Source: Fontibacillus panacisegetis
Lineage (GTDB): Bacteria; Bacillota; Bacilli; Paenibacillales; Paenibacillaceae
Length of the DNA: 64,000 nt
Assembly (NCBI RefSeq): GCF_900102215.1
Contig: NZ_FNBG01000019.1
Span: forward strand, 39,744-103,743
Direction: 5' to 3'
Shown: piece by piece, positions 1-9,049 of the stretch
Numbering within the stretch: position 1 is the stretch's first letter
How the letters are laid out: each line of letters begins with the position of its first letter
Notes under the pieces: generated by a model
Told to the model about the DNA's origin: nothing
What the model saw: the letters and a program-made list of their open reading frames with translations, nothing else
Database searches by the model: none
Program-made: the position numbers and the translations under genes

Positions 1-1652
1 TAATAAAGTGCTGCCACACCAAGCACTCCCGCAACCGCTACCCATAGCAGAGTAATCGGCATGCGAAGCCATTGGCGCAATTCCTGCCATACCGATGTAC
101 CCTGATATAGGAACACGTAAATGGCGATTAGCAAAATTGGAGCAAGGTGCAAGAGGCTAACTCCTCTGAACTGATCAAGCACCAGACTGTAGGTAATATT
201 GTTAAGCAGCGCAATTACAAATGGTACCGCAGCCAATGACAGCAACGATGTCTTAACATATAAAACGATCGTATGAGTCAATCTTCTGCTCCCTGAAATT
301 TCAGGATGAGAATGATTAATGTCTTTTACTTTACGTACTGCTAGTACCATCGCAATCGTCGGAGCACTAATAGCAACAGCCAGTGCAAGAGTTTGCTCCA
401 ATAGTGTAGTTTTTAGCACGTACAATCCTGCAGCTCCCAGCAGTCCGATAAAGAACGAAATCAGAGTTAACGGTGCAACATAGATCGACACAAGTAACGC
501 ACAGAAAGCAATTCCGCCTAGAACAACCAAGGCTTTCAAATATGTCTGCCACGATGAATCATAGACATGGAAAGCTTCTGCCTGACCAAATTCAAATCCG
601 TTATTCTCAATACGTTTAATAGCTTTACCCGGCTCTTGAAGGGTATTGATCAGATTATCGATTTGGTTCGTAACCGCTGCTTTGGATGCATCCTTAGATG
701 GTGACACATTCAAGTAGATCATGCGAATATTCCGGTCTTTAGTAGCGAGAACAAAACGATCTGATAAAGTAGCTGTATCCTGACTAGCATCAGTATCAGG
801 CAGTGAATGCAAACGCACCACGTTATAATCAGTTAAATATGCCAATTTGTTAAAACCTTTTTGTGGAGCTTTCAAGCCCTCAATCACAGCAATTCCAATG
901 TTATGCTCTTTTAGCAAGTCTGCAAATCCTTGCAGGCTGTTCATGGATTCATTATCCTTGTAGCCTTTTACGGCCTCGCCATCAAATAAAATACGTGTAA
1001 CTCCCTGTTCAGCGAAAAACGAAAGTTCTTCTTCCATTTGTGCTTGATCATAGGCAATATTGTCTGACAATCTAGGTAAAATATTAAAGCCTTTTTCCCG
1101 CAGCATCGCTATAGCTACAGGATCAATTGGCAAGGGCTTCAGCAATGCTTCATCCATCCCCATCCCAATCACAAGACCGGAATAATTCTGATTGTGCCAT
1201 GGCGACACAGTTACATTTATTTTCCGGAATGACTCCTCAATCATCGGAGAGAGCTTCTCCGCGTATTCAGGATCCGTAAAAGCAATGTATGTGTAGTTGC
1301 CATCCGCAGAAATAAGGGATTGATTCATTTTGGCAACATCAAGTGCACTGAAAACCATAATGCGCCGCGCCTTTGACAATTCATCAAGCGTGCTTTCAAA
1401 CATCGCCATTGTGTTAATGCCAGCCTCTTTCAAACGATCAAGCTGTTCATCTAAATATGCACTCGGGTTTGCCTGATAGGTTGCTACATCTAACAAACCG
1501 CGATAATTGAAAACAAACTCTACCTTGTCTGCAGACGATTCCGTCTGCACCCGCTCATAGATCACAGGTAAGGAAGACACCATTCCGACAATAACAAGTA
1601 TCCATAACCATTTGCGGGAAGCGTTATTCCACCGCTGCCAACGTTGAATCAC
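1..1652 (-). CDS. DUF5693 family membrane protein, 3' end outside window
   Basis: An open frame runs from a GTG at 1652 to the window edge, giving about 550 residues without a stop. The GTG follows a good ribosome binding site (GAGGAGGT, about 7 nt upstream). The N-terminus has one membrane segment (about residues 14-32). A soluble region of about 370 residues follows, and then a C-terminal part rich in hydrophobic helices. I recognise it as the DUF5693 family, common in Paenibacillus; the family's function is unknown to me. About 230 bp of gene-free DNA separates it from pgcA. The gene is cut only by the window boundary. Confidence 0.75.
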   Translation of the reverse strand, partial: MIQRWQRWNNASRKWLWILVIVGMVSSLPVIYERVQTESSADKVEFVFNYRGLLDVATYQANPSAYLDEQLDRLKEAGINTMAMFESTLDELSKARRIMVFSALDVAKMNQSLISADGNYTYIAFTDPEYAEKLSPMIEESFRKINVTVSPWHNQNYSGLVIGMGMDEALLKPLPIDPVAIAMLREKGFNILPRLSDNIAYDQAQMEEELSFFAEQGVTRILFDGEAVKGYKDNESMNSLQGFADLLKEHNIGIAVIEGLKAPQKGFNKLAYLTDYNVVRLHSLPDTDASQDTATLSDRFVLATKDRNIRMIYLNVSPSKDASKAAVTNQIDNLINTLQEPGKAIKRIENNGFEFGQAEAFHVYDSSWQTYLKALVVLGGIAFCALLVSIYVAPLTLISFFIGLLGAAGLYVLKTTLLEQTLALAVAISAPTIAMVLAVRKVKDINHSHPEISGSRRLTHTIVLYVKTSLLSLAAVPFVIALLNNITYSLVLDQFRGVSLLHLAPILLIAIYVFLYQGTSVWQELRQWLRMPITLLWVAVAGVLGVAALY

Positions 1653-1882
1653 AAAGGGTACCTCCTCAAGTGTGTAAAAAATAACTGCTAAAATCAAATT
1701 AGATCATGATGACTATAAAGACAATTTTTGTTGGAAACATAGGTGTTGGAGATGCTGGTTAAAGCAATAATAGTTGTCTTTGCTAATTTAACCAAATGAT
1801 CATAAAAACATGAAATAGTGCGTGCAAAGCCATTACTGTAATCGCATTATCCCAACACCCTGAATCCAATTAAAACAGCAAA

Positions 1883-3601
1883 TCAAGCGTCAACGCGTGA
1901 TAATACTTCTTCCTGAAGACGGTTAATTCTGGCTTCAGCGTCCTCTCCCGAAGTGCCGCGAACAGCAAAATAGAATTTGATTTTTGGTTCTGTACCAGAT
2001 GGACGCAGACAGAACCATGAACCATCCTCAAGCAAAAACTTCAATACGTTTTCTTGTGGCAAGCCATCAAGACCTAGCGAGTAATCAAGCACTTCAGAAA
2101 CTGTAATGCCTGCGACTTGCTTCGGAGGATTAGTACGGAACTCATTCATCAATGCTCCGATTTGGGCCAGACCATCTTTACCCTTCAAAGTACGTGAAGC
2201 GAGCGCCTCGCGATAGTAACCGTATTGTTGGTACAATTCTTCCAGTACATCAATCAGCGTTTTGCCTTGTTGCTTGTAAAAAGCAGCTGCTTCACAAATG
2301 AGGGTGGAAGCTACCACAGCATCTTTATCACGGGCATAGTTGCCGGCGAGATAGCCATAGCTTTCCTCGTAACCGAACAAATAAGTGTACTCACCCGATT
2401 CATCAAACTGGTTCATTTTCTCACCAATATATTTAAATCCAGTCAATGTATTGAACACTGTAGCGCCATAATGACGGGCAATTGATGCGCCAAGTTCACT
2501 AGTTACGATCGTTTTAACTACTGCGCCATTAGCTGGAAGCTTGCCATGTTCCTTCATTTGACTCAATACATAATGAACGAGAATTGAACCGGATTGGTTG
2601 CCAGTTAAAATTTCATATTCTCCATCAGCCGTTCTAACAACCGCGCCCATACGGTCTGCGTCAGGGTCAGTACCGATCAGAATATCAGCTCCGATCGTCT
2701 TTCCAAGCTCAATCGCCATAGCGAATGCTTCCCGTTCCTCGGGATTTGGAGATTTAACGGTTGTAAAATTACCATCAGGAAGTTCCTGCTCTTTTACAAT
2801 ATGAACGTTATTGAAGCCTATTTTCTCAAGTGCACGACGTACTGGAATATTACCTGTTCCATGCAATGGTGTGAATACAACAACCAGATCATTAGCTGCA
2901 CCAGATGCCATTAACTCAGGGTTTACACTTGCTCCTGCCACTGTGTCTGCAAATGCCTCATCTTCCGCTTCACCCAACCATACCAAAAGTCCTTTGGACT
3001 CAGCTTCCTCACGGCTCAAGCGTTTGACTTCCTGCAATGAATTCAATTTCTGAATATTCTCGATTACACGCTCTGCCTCAGACGGTACGAGCTGACATCC
3101 AGTAGCATTATATACTTTGAACCCATTATACTCAGGAGGATTATGGCTGGCTGTAATTACGATCCCACCTGTTGCGGATAACTTGCGGACAGAGTATGAC
3201 AATTGTGGAGTTGGACGAAGTGATGGATACAGCTTGGCCACGATTCCATTGCCTGCCAGAACTAATGCTGATTCAAGAGCAAATTCCGGTGAAAAATGAC
3301 GGCAATCATGTGCGATGACTACTGAAGGTTGACCTTCTTTGTCACCGTGTGATTCCAAAATATATTTAGCAAAGCCTTGAGTTGCGCGAGCGATCGTATA
3401 ACGATTCATTCGATTACTCCCCGCTCCAATGACTCCGCGAAGACCGCCGGTTCCAAATTCCAAATCACGATAAAAGCGATCCTCAAGCTCTGCCTGATTA
3501 CTCTCAAGATCACGCAGCTCCTGCTTGGTGTTTTCATCAATGGAAGCATCATTTAACCAACTATCTAGTTTATCTTTAACCGCTAAGCTAAGTTCAGCCA
3601 T
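1883..3601 (-). CDS. pgcA: phosphoglucomutase / phospho-sugar mutase (PgcA type)
   Basis: This 572-residue alpha-D-phosphohexomutase interconverts glucose-1-phosphate and glucose-6-phosphate and so feeds UDP-glucose, cell-wall and teichoic-acid synthesis in the cytoplasm. The family landmarks are present in order: the phosphoserine loop TASHNP (Ser152), the metal-binding DPDADR loop, the sugar-binding GYEESYG loop, and the C-terminal phosphate-binding RPSGTEPK. The length is normal for the B. subtilis PgcA type. The ATG at 3601 is preceded by AAGGAGGAG at good spacing. It lies about 70 bp downstream of fabZ. Confidence 0.93.
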   Translation of the reverse strand: MAELSLAVKDKLDSWLNDASIDENTKQELRDLESNQAELEDRFYRDLEFGTGGLRGVIGAGSNRMNRYTIARATQGFAKYILESHGDKEGQPSVVIAHDCRHFSPEFALESALVLAGNGIVAKLYPSLRPTPQLSYSVRKLSATGGIVITASHNPPEYNGFKVYNATGCQLVPSEAERVIENIQKLNSLQEVKRLSREEAESKGLLVWLGEAEDEAFADTVAGASVNPELMASGAANDLVVVFTPLHGTGNIPVRRALEKIGFNNVHIVKEQELPDGNFTTVKSPNPEEREAFAMAIELGKTIGADILIGTDPDADRMGAVVRTADGEYEILTGNQSGSILVHYVLSQMKEHGKLPANGAVVKTIVTSELGASIARHYGATVFNTLTGFKYIGEKMNQFDESGEYTYLFGYEESYGYLAGNYARDKDAVVASTLICEAAAFYKQQGKTLIDVLEELYQQYGYYREALASRTLKGKDGLAQIGALMNEFRTNPPKQVAGITVSEVLDYSLGLDGLPQENVLKFLLEDGSWFCLRPSGTEPKIKFYFAVRGTSGEDAEARINRLQEEVLSRVDA

Positions 3602-3671
3602 GGTTTGTACTCCTCCTTGGATTTATGTCTAAGTTTCTATCCAGTATTATTCTAATACAAATGCATGCAGC

Positions 3672-4094
3672 TCAGGACAAAGCAAACATGATTTCGCCTT
3701 CGGCTACAACCTTGTCTTCCACTTTAGCCACAGCATGGCCTTTGCCGATAGAGCCTTTGAGACGAGTAATTTCTACTTCGAGACGAAGCGTGTCTCCTGG
3801 AACAACCTGCCCGCGAAAACGGAATCCATCCAGCCCTGCCAAAAAACCGATTTTCCCACGATTAGCTTCTACATTTAAAATAGCAGCCGCTCCTACCTGA
3901 GCAAGGGCTTCAGTAATCAGAACACCAGGCATAACGGGATATTCCGGAAAATGACCTGTAAAAAACGGTTCATTGATGGTCACATTTTTGATTCCTACTG
4001 CTCGTTTGCCTTCCTCCATCTCAATAATGCGATCAACCAGCAAAAACGGTGGGCGATGGGGAATAATTTCTTGAATTTGTTTAACATCCAACAT
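3672..4094 (-). CDS. fabZ: 3-hydroxyacyl-ACP dehydratase FabZ
   Basis: A 140-residue hot-dog-fold dehydratase that removes water from beta-hydroxyacyl-ACP in type II fatty acid synthesis. The N-terminal [11 protein letters not shown] signature is present. The catalytic pair is His48, in GHFP, and Glu62, in the ITEALAQ helix. The length is typical. The ATG at 4094 has AAAGGAG upstream. The leader holds a three-part hairpin (4233-4283) and, further up, a terminator for the flagellar genes, so fabZ probably has its own promoter. Confidence 0.95.
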   Translation of the reverse strand: MLDVKQIQEIIPHRPPFLLVDRIIEMEEGKRAVGIKNVTINEPFFTGHFPEYPVMPGVLITEALAQVGAAAILNVEANRGKIGFLAGLDGFRFRGQVVPGDTLRLEVEITRLKGSIGKGHAVAKVEDKVVAEGEIMFALS

Positions 4095-4232
4095 ATGTAA
4101 TTCTCCTTTCCAACTATTCTAATGTTCAAATTCATACTTGTCATTTCATGATCAGTCTTCATTGTATAAAGATTGTAAGGGACGGCAACACTGTAACTAT
4201 CCTTCGTGCCTGCAGAAGCGAAGGTTAAGATA

Positions 4233-4283
4233 AGGGGCTTATCCGTGAACCGGTAATATACCGATGCTCGGATAGAGCCCTTT
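4233..4283 (-). other. three-part hairpin in the fabZ leader
   Basis: The outer arms GGGCT-TATCCG and CGGATA-GAGCCC pair with one bulged base and enclose a second palindrome, CCGGTAATATACCG. It lies between the terminator at 4335-4361 and the fabZ start, so it would be transcribed in the fabZ 5' leader. No long T-run follows on the minus strand; CCCTTTT follows on the plus strand. It could be a regulatory leader structure or a bidirectional terminator. I do not match it to a known riboswitch. Confidence 0.4.
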
Positions 4284-4334
4284 TGTATCATCTTGTGCAT
4301 ACAGTCCTACATCATTATACATTTTCCGCATATA

Positions 4335-4361
4335 AAAAGAAAACTCCCGTATTTCGGGAGT
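4335..4361 (-). terminator. rho-independent terminator after the flhO-flhP-EpuA unit
   Basis: On the minus strand ACTCCCG-AAATA-CGGGAGT forms a perfect 7-bp stem and is followed by TTTTCTTTTT. It lies about 50 bp downstream of the EpuA-like stop codon, where an operon terminator is expected. Confidence 0.85.
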
Positions 4362-4413
4362 ATTCGGTAACAAATGTCACATTTATTGTATTATTTATCA
4401 TTAACAAATGCAG

Positions 4414-4614
4414 TTATGGAGCAAATACCAAATCGAATACATGCCTCCAAGTGCTCCATTGCAGAGCATCACTCATATCCTGTTTTCCAAACACAGTGTA
4501 ACCTACAATCATACCGCCAACCAGTGCAATAATAAGAAGCAGCAAGACTAATACCAGACGCAAAAGCACTTTCCATCCAGAGCGTCTTGTGACTTCTTCA
4601 TTTTTCTTGGCCAT
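4414..4614 (-). CDS. EpuA-type small membrane protein (PF11772-like)
   Basis: A 66-residue protein with a charged N-terminus (MAKKNEEVTRR), one long hydrophobic helix (about residues 15-42) and a short polar tail with aromatic residues. This architecture fits the EpuA family. Databases often label that family 'DNA-directed RNA polymerase subunit beta', a name that says little about function. It begins 11 bp after the flhP stop and so belongs to the flhO-flhP transcription unit. The specific role is unknown. Confidence 0.7.
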   Translation of the reverse strand: MAKKNEEVTRRSGWKVLLRLVLVLLLLIIALVGGMIVGYTVFGKQDMSDALQWSTWRHVFDLVFAP

Positions 4615-4625
4615 TAGACTACCAC

Positions 4626-5447
4626 CTAACCGCGGAGGTTGTTGGCCAAACTCATCATCGTTTCACTAGAAGTCAGTGCACGAGCCGCAAGCTGGTATAC
4701 ACGCTGAACTTGCATCAATTCCGCCATTTCGTCTGTTAGATTTACGTTAGAGGCTTCAACGGCTCCCTGACGCAGTGAGGCACGCTGCTCTTGTGGCAAC
4801 GAAGCTGTATCTACAAGAACATCCCCTTCATTTGCTCCAAAAGTCAGTGCATAAAGATTCCCATCCATTTGTTCCAGTGCATGAGGCCGAATAGGCGTAA
4901 GAAGCTGAATGCGACCAGCACTTACGACTTCCGTACCGGTAGCGGCCAGAACGATACCCTCGCTGCTAATTTGCAACTTGGAACCAGCTGGAACAGTGAT
5001 ACGATCGCCATCTGCATTCAATACATAATTGCCTTCTTTAGTAACCAGGTAAGCAGACTCTGGATTTTGAGGATCAGGCTGAATATGAAAATCACCCGCT
5101 CTAGTGTACGCCTTAACTCCGTCCCCTGTTAAAACCGCAAACAATGCGTTTCCTTCAATCGCCAGATCCGTCTCGTTGCCTGTCTCTTTAATTGATCCTT
5201 GAGTAAAGTTGGTTGCAATTGTAGACATTCGCGAGCCAAAACCTAAATTAAAACCTGACGGTGTCGCGCGGCCTGGCAGCTGCATTTCAGATGTTTGCTT
5301 CTGAACTCGTGTCAAAGTATCTTCAAAAGAAGCTTCTTTACGCTTGTAACCCACGTTATCCATATTCGCAATATTGTCGGAGAGCAAATCCAGACGTTGC
5401 TGGATTCCACTCATAGATACCATAGCGCTAATCATGGAATTATTCAT
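4626..5447 (-). CDS. flhP: flagellar hook-basal body protein FlhP
   Basis: A 273-residue rod/hook family protein exported by the flagellar type III system. The N-terminal Flg_bb_rod segment carries the family pattern, with SDNIANMDNVGYKRKEASF at about residues 23-41. The C-terminal helix (VNLTDEMAELMQVQRVYQLAARALTSS region) is typical of FlgG-like proteins. The order mbl-flhO-flhP matches B. subtilis and identifies this as FlhP. The gap to flhO is only 10 bp, so the two are co-transcribed. Confidence 0.9.
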   Translation of the reverse strand: MNNSMISAMVSMSGIQQRLDLLSDNIANMDNVGYKRKEASFEDTLTRVQKQTSEMQLPGRATPSGFNLGFGSRMSTIATNFTQGSIKETGNETDLAIEGNALFAVLTGDGVKAYTRAGDFHIQPDPQNPESAYLVTKEGNYVLNADGDRITVPAGSKLQISSEGIVLAATGTEVVSAGRIQLLTPIRPHALEQMDGNLYALTFGANEGDVLVDTASLPQEQRASLRQGAVEASNVNLTDEMAELMQVQRVYQLAARALTSSETMMSLANNLRG

Positions 5448-5457
5448 TCGACACCCC

Positions 5458-6354
5458 CTAGATACGTCCTATTTCATTAACTGCTTTGTCCAAGCTCTTA
5501 TCATAATATTGGATAATCTTCTGATTTGATTCATATGCACGCTGCGCGGCCATCAGATCGACCATAGCTTGGGCCGTGTCCACGTTGGATCTTTCCAAGT
5601 AGCCTTGACGTACTTCTGCAGCATCCGCTTGATCAAGCTGGCGAATCCCTGCAGCTTCCTCATTATCGGCTCGATACATGCCATTTCCCTCACGAACCAG
5701 CTCCTGTGGCTTATTGATGACGGACACGCCAAGAGTGGCAACTACTTGCGGCGTGTTGTTATCATAAGATATCAATCTACCCATGCTATCGCTCTTGAGA
5801 TTATCAATACTTTGACCGGCAGCAAGTACAATCGGATTGCCAGCAGCATCAAGCACCTGATATCCCATCGCGGTAAGCAATTCCCCGGCTGAATTTACTT
5901 TAAATCTGCCATCCTTAGTATATCTAACCTGATCATTATTATCTAAAACAGAGAAAAAAGCTTCCGGCCGATACATCACTTCGCCATCCTCTGTAACATA
6001 TTTGCCAGATACGTCAAACACAATCGGTTGACCTGTTGCCGGATCGGTCAATCCTAAACTGGAAATCAGTGAAAAATCCGATGTTTTGTTCGTTTCATAC
6101 AGATCTCCCTGCACAAACATAGGCAGGCTCTCCTCAGCAAACACACCCATTCCCAGCTTGCCGATTTTGCGGCTGCCTCCTGCAGTTTGAGCATCACCCA
6201 TTAACGAAATCATTACTTCTGGAAAAGTATGCGATACTGCATTCACCTGCTTGTACCCAGGCGTATTAATGTTTGAGATATTTTGTGTCACCGTATCATG
6301 ACGCCGCTGCTCTGTGATCATGCCGGATGCTGCTGTATAGAGTCCTCTTAACAT
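5458..6354 (-). CDS. flhO: flagellar hook-basal body protein FlhO
   Basis: A FlgG/FlgF-like rod protein of 298 residues. It begins MLRGLYTAASGM and carries the QNISNINTPGYKQ motif near residue 30. The C-terminal helix with MAAQRAYESNQKI is the standard coiled-coil end of axial proteins. I place the start at the ATG at 6354, since GGAGGG lies 6 nt upstream; an in-frame TTG two codons earlier overlaps that site. It sits between mbl and flhP as in B. subtilis. Confidence 0.9.
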   Translation of the reverse strand: MLRGLYTAASGMITEQRRHDTVTQNISNINTPGYKQVNAVSHTFPEVMISLMGDAQTAGGSRKIGKLGMGVFAEESLPMFVQGDLYETNKTSDFSLISSLGLTDPATGQPIVFDVSGKYVTEDGEVMYRPEAFFSVLDNNDQVRYTKDGRFKVNSAGELLTAMGYQVLDAAGNPIVLAAGQSIDNLKSDSMGRLISYDNNTPQVVATLGVSVINKPQELVREGNGMYRADNEEAAGIRQLDQADAAEVRQGYLERSNVDTAQAMVDLMAAQRAYESNQKIIQYYDKSLDKAVNEIGRI

Positions 6355-6454
6355 GGACAACCCTCCAAAACTCGGTACTGACTACCGGTTCTAATCAATA
6401 TATGACAACAGCCACTACAGGCTATTTTCAGTCCTACTTATATTTATCGGCGGA

Positions 6455-7456
6455 TTAGAACTTTTTCTTAATGACTTTGTCCAAATTGTCGAGCATAATG
6501 CCTGTCCCTTTAACGACACAATGCATTGGATCTTCAGCAATGAGTACAGGAACGTGCAGCTCTTCAGCAAGGAGCTCGTCCAACCCACTAAGCAGAGCCC
6601 CACCGCCGGTCAAAATTACACCACGATCAATAATATCTGCGGACAATTCCGGTGGAGTGCGTTCCAGCACTGATTTGGCAGCAGTTACGATGGACGATAC
6701 AGGATCAGACAGTGCTTCCTGTATTTCCGAAGAAGTAATCGTAAGCGTAAGCGGCAGACCGGATACCATGTCCCGACCGCGGATATCCATCTCGGATATT
6801 CGTCCACCCGGATGTACTGTTCCGATACCAATTTTGATATCTTCAGCAGTCCGTTCCCCGATCAATAGCTTGTACTTCGTTTTAATGTATTTAATAATGG
6901 CGGCATCGAATTTGTCACCAGCGATTTTGATAGACGAAGCCGTGACGATGTCCCCCATAGAGAGCACCGCCACATCCGTCGTTCCACCGCCGATATCGAC
7001 AACCATGTTGCCGCTCGGTTCATAAATATCCATTCCGGCGCCGATTGCTGCTGCCTTCGGCTCCTCTTCCATAAAGACCTCTTTAGCGCCGCTTCGCTCT
7101 GCTGCTTCACGAATCGATTTCTGTTCAACCGAAGTGATATTGGTTGGTGCGCAGATCAAAATCCGGGGATGGCTGTACCAGCTTCTTCCCCCAATACGGT
7201 CGATAAAATGTTTTAACATGGTTTCCGTAATTTCAAAGTCGGCAATAACACCGTCTCTGAGCGGACGAATCGCAATAATATTTCCAGGTGTACGACCTAC
7301 CATACGTCTAGCGTCTTCTCCAACTGCAAGCACTCGCTTTGCATCGCTATCAATCGCTACAACTGAAGGCTCGTCGAGAACTACCCCTTTTCCCTTGACA
7401 TGTATCAGCACATTTGCTGTGCCCAAATCAATACCAATATCCTTGCTTATCATCAC
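6455..7456 (-). CDS. mbl: MreB-like actin homologue Mbl
   Basis: A 333-residue bacterial actin that forms membrane-associated filaments and directs lateral wall synthesis. Visible motifs are the phosphate-1 loop IGIDLGTANVLIHVKGKG, the phosphate-2 loop DIGGGTTDVAVLS, and the adenosine loop LTGGGALLSGLDELL. The position between spoIIID and flhO matches B. subtilis mbl rather than mreB, which is normally next to mreC. Two adjacent ATGs (7456, 7453) follow GGGGGAGC. The 280-bp gap to spoIIID is AT-rich and probably holds the promoter. Confidence 0.93.
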   Translation of the reverse strand: MMISKDIGIDLGTANVLIHVKGKGVVLDEPSVVAIDSDAKRVLAVGEDARRMVGRTPGNIIAIRPLRDGVIADFEITETMLKHFIDRIGGRSWYSHPRILICAPTNITSVEQKSIREAAERSGAKEVFMEEEPKAAAIGAGMDIYEPSGNMVVDIGGGTTDVAVLSMGDIVTASSIKIAGDKFDAAIIKYIKTKYKLLIGERTAEDIKIGIGTVHPGGRISEMDIRGRDMVSGLPLTLTITSSEIQEALSDPVSSIVTAAKSVLERTPPELSADIIDRGVILTGGGALLSGLDELLAEELHVPVLIAEDPMHCVVKGTGIMLDNLDKVIKKKF

Positions 7457-7736
7457 GATGCTCCCCCAAAGTGTATTTTGTGGACATCTGAAAGTACGGT
7501 TTTCCTAAACAAGACACCGTTCTTCAATGTCATTAAGTACGTTTTCAAAAATGTAAGTTATGTGGAAAATCGAGGTGCGTTTTCATTATTGTCGACATTC
7601 GACAGAACGGTGTAAAAATCTTTTATTATCGCTAATTACAGATAATTATCCACAAACTTATACCATATTTAAAAATACCATACTTTGGGGGATGTGTTCA
7701 ATCATATTCCTCGCAAATAAACTTAATACTTACCCA

Positions 7737-8021
7737 TTAATGAGCGGAGCTAATCACCTCACGTTTATTTTGACCTTTTTTCTTATACTTGATTTTTGTC
7801 GCTTCTCCTCCACGGAGATGTCTGATCGACTTATGGTATTCGAGAATGTGCTTGACCTGGTCTGCCAAATCCGGATTAATTTCCGGCAAACGCTCGGTTA
7901 AGTCTTTGTGCACCGTGCTTTTCGATACGCCAAATTCTTTGGCTATGGTCCGAACTGTATGCCGAGTTTCCACGATACAGCGACCTATTTTAATCGTCCG
8001 TTCTTTGATGTAATCGTGCAC
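7737..8021 (-). CDS. spoIIID: sporulation transcription factor SpoIIID
   Basis: A 94-residue DNA-binding protein of the mother cell that switches genes on and off between the SigE and SigK stages. The helix-turn-helix lies at about residues 23-43 (VRTIAKEFGVSKSTVHKDLTE region). A basic C-terminal tail (KIKYKKKGQNKR) is also characteristic. The length matches the family (about 93 aa). It lies downstream of spoIIQ and upstream of mbl. Confidence 0.96.
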   Translation of the reverse strand: MHDYIKERTIKIGRCIVETRHTVRTIAKEFGVSKSTVHKDLTERLPEINPDLADQVKHILEYHKSIRHLRGGEATKIKYKKKGQNKREVISSAH

Positions 8022-8149
8022 GCTCCCGCCTCCCTACTCGAGATAGTTTGGTACATTATATGAGGGGCGTGCCTATATATTCTTTGTTTACAAGCATGAC
8101 AAGCCTTAGCGAGGCCAATTATTTTTACGTGCATACTGTTTGACAGGAC

Positions 8150-8182
8150 AAAAAAGCGAAAAGCCTAAGCTCTCCGCTTTCT
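8150..8182 (-). terminator. spoIIQ terminator
   Basis: On the minus strand AAAGCGGAGAGC pairs with GCTTTTCGCTTT (two G-T wobbles) around a short loop. TTTTTT follows directly. It is about 20 bp beyond the spoIIQ stop. Confidence 0.8.
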
Positions 8183-8201
8183 TCAAGTGCCCTTAAGCAC
8201 C

Positions 8202-8957
8202 TTATTGATTTTTTGGCAGCACGGCAGTCGGATTCACCAGTTCACCATTTTCATAAATTGCAAAATGCACGTGATTGCCGAGATCCTTTTCGATCTCATT
8301 ACGTCCTGCACTTGCAATTACGTCGCCTTGCTTCACTTCTGCGTCTTGCTTCACCTTCACATCAGCAACGCTCTCATAGACCGTCTTGAGATTGTTCGCA
8401 TGTGTAATTTCTACAACAAAACCAAGCAGCGGTACTTCTTCAACTCTTGTTACCTTACCGCCCATCGCTGCTTTGACCTCGAAAGTCTGGTTGTCTTTTC
8501 TAGCCAAGTCAATACCCGTATTCGGAGTAAACGTGTCGTTGTACTGAACGAGCGCTGCCTGATGATCTTCTGCAGTTCCTTCTTTCTCATAGAAAGGCTT
8601 TACTACTGTAATTTCAGCAGCATTAGCCACCGGCCATGTCAGATCCTCTGCTACCGCAATCGTTTCAGTTGCTTTTGTTCCATCTGTGCCGCTCTCTTCT
8701 GTCGTCAGGCCCTGTTTATCAGGCATCTCCACAGCATCTGTTACACTGGCAGGTGTAGAATCCATTGGCTTTTGGCTGGCATCCTGATAGACCCACACTA
8801 AGGTTAGTATAATTGCCGCTGCTGCCACGTACGCTGCCGGGTAGACCCATCTCTTCGACAATACTTTCTTCCATGCGGACACCGGTACTACCGGCTCTCC
8901 CATTACATTTTTAGGAGATTCCTCACGGGTTTGTTTTTTGTTATTTTGTTCATTCAT
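8202..8957 (-). CDS. spoIIQ: SpoIIQ, forespore M23-like engulfment protein
   Basis: A 251-residue protein with a cytoplasmic N-tail, one membrane helix (about residues 38-56), an acidic linker, and a LytM/M23 domain (about residues 140-245). In sporulation SpoIIQ sits in the forespore membrane and forms the channel with SpoIIIAH across the intermembrane space. The HVH pair (His229, His231) and Asp150 are kept, but the first zinc-ligand His of M23 enzymes is Asn146 (NTGID instead of HTGID). This suggests a structural, non-catalytic domain. B. subtilis SpoIIQ is likewise degenerate at this site. The ATG follows GAGGTGATACC. Confidence 0.9.
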   Translation of the reverse strand: MNEQNNKKQTREESPKNVMGEPVVPVSAWKKVLSKRWVYPAAYVAAAAIILTLVWVYQDASQKPMDSTPASVTDAVEMPDKQGLTTEESGTDGTKATETIAVAEDLTWPVANAAEITVVKPFYEKEGTAEDHQAALVQYNDTFTPNTGIDLARKDNQTFEVKAAMGGKVTRVEEVPLLGFVVEITHANNLKTVYESVADVKVKQDAEVKQGDVIASAGRNEIEKDLGNHVHFAIYENGELVNPTAVLPKNQ

Positions 8958-9049
8958 TTGGTATCACCTCAGTAACCATTGTTACCGCGGCTACTTCTTT
9001 TATACTTGGTTTATATCATTTATTTTCGAGAGTGATAATGAGAGTCAGA

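Noticed and set aside
7646..7654. Perfect DnaA-box sequence TTATCCACA upstream of mbl
   Set aside because: A single 9-mer is expected by chance about once in two windows of this size. There is no cluster, AT-rich unwinding element or dnaA/dnaN neighbour.
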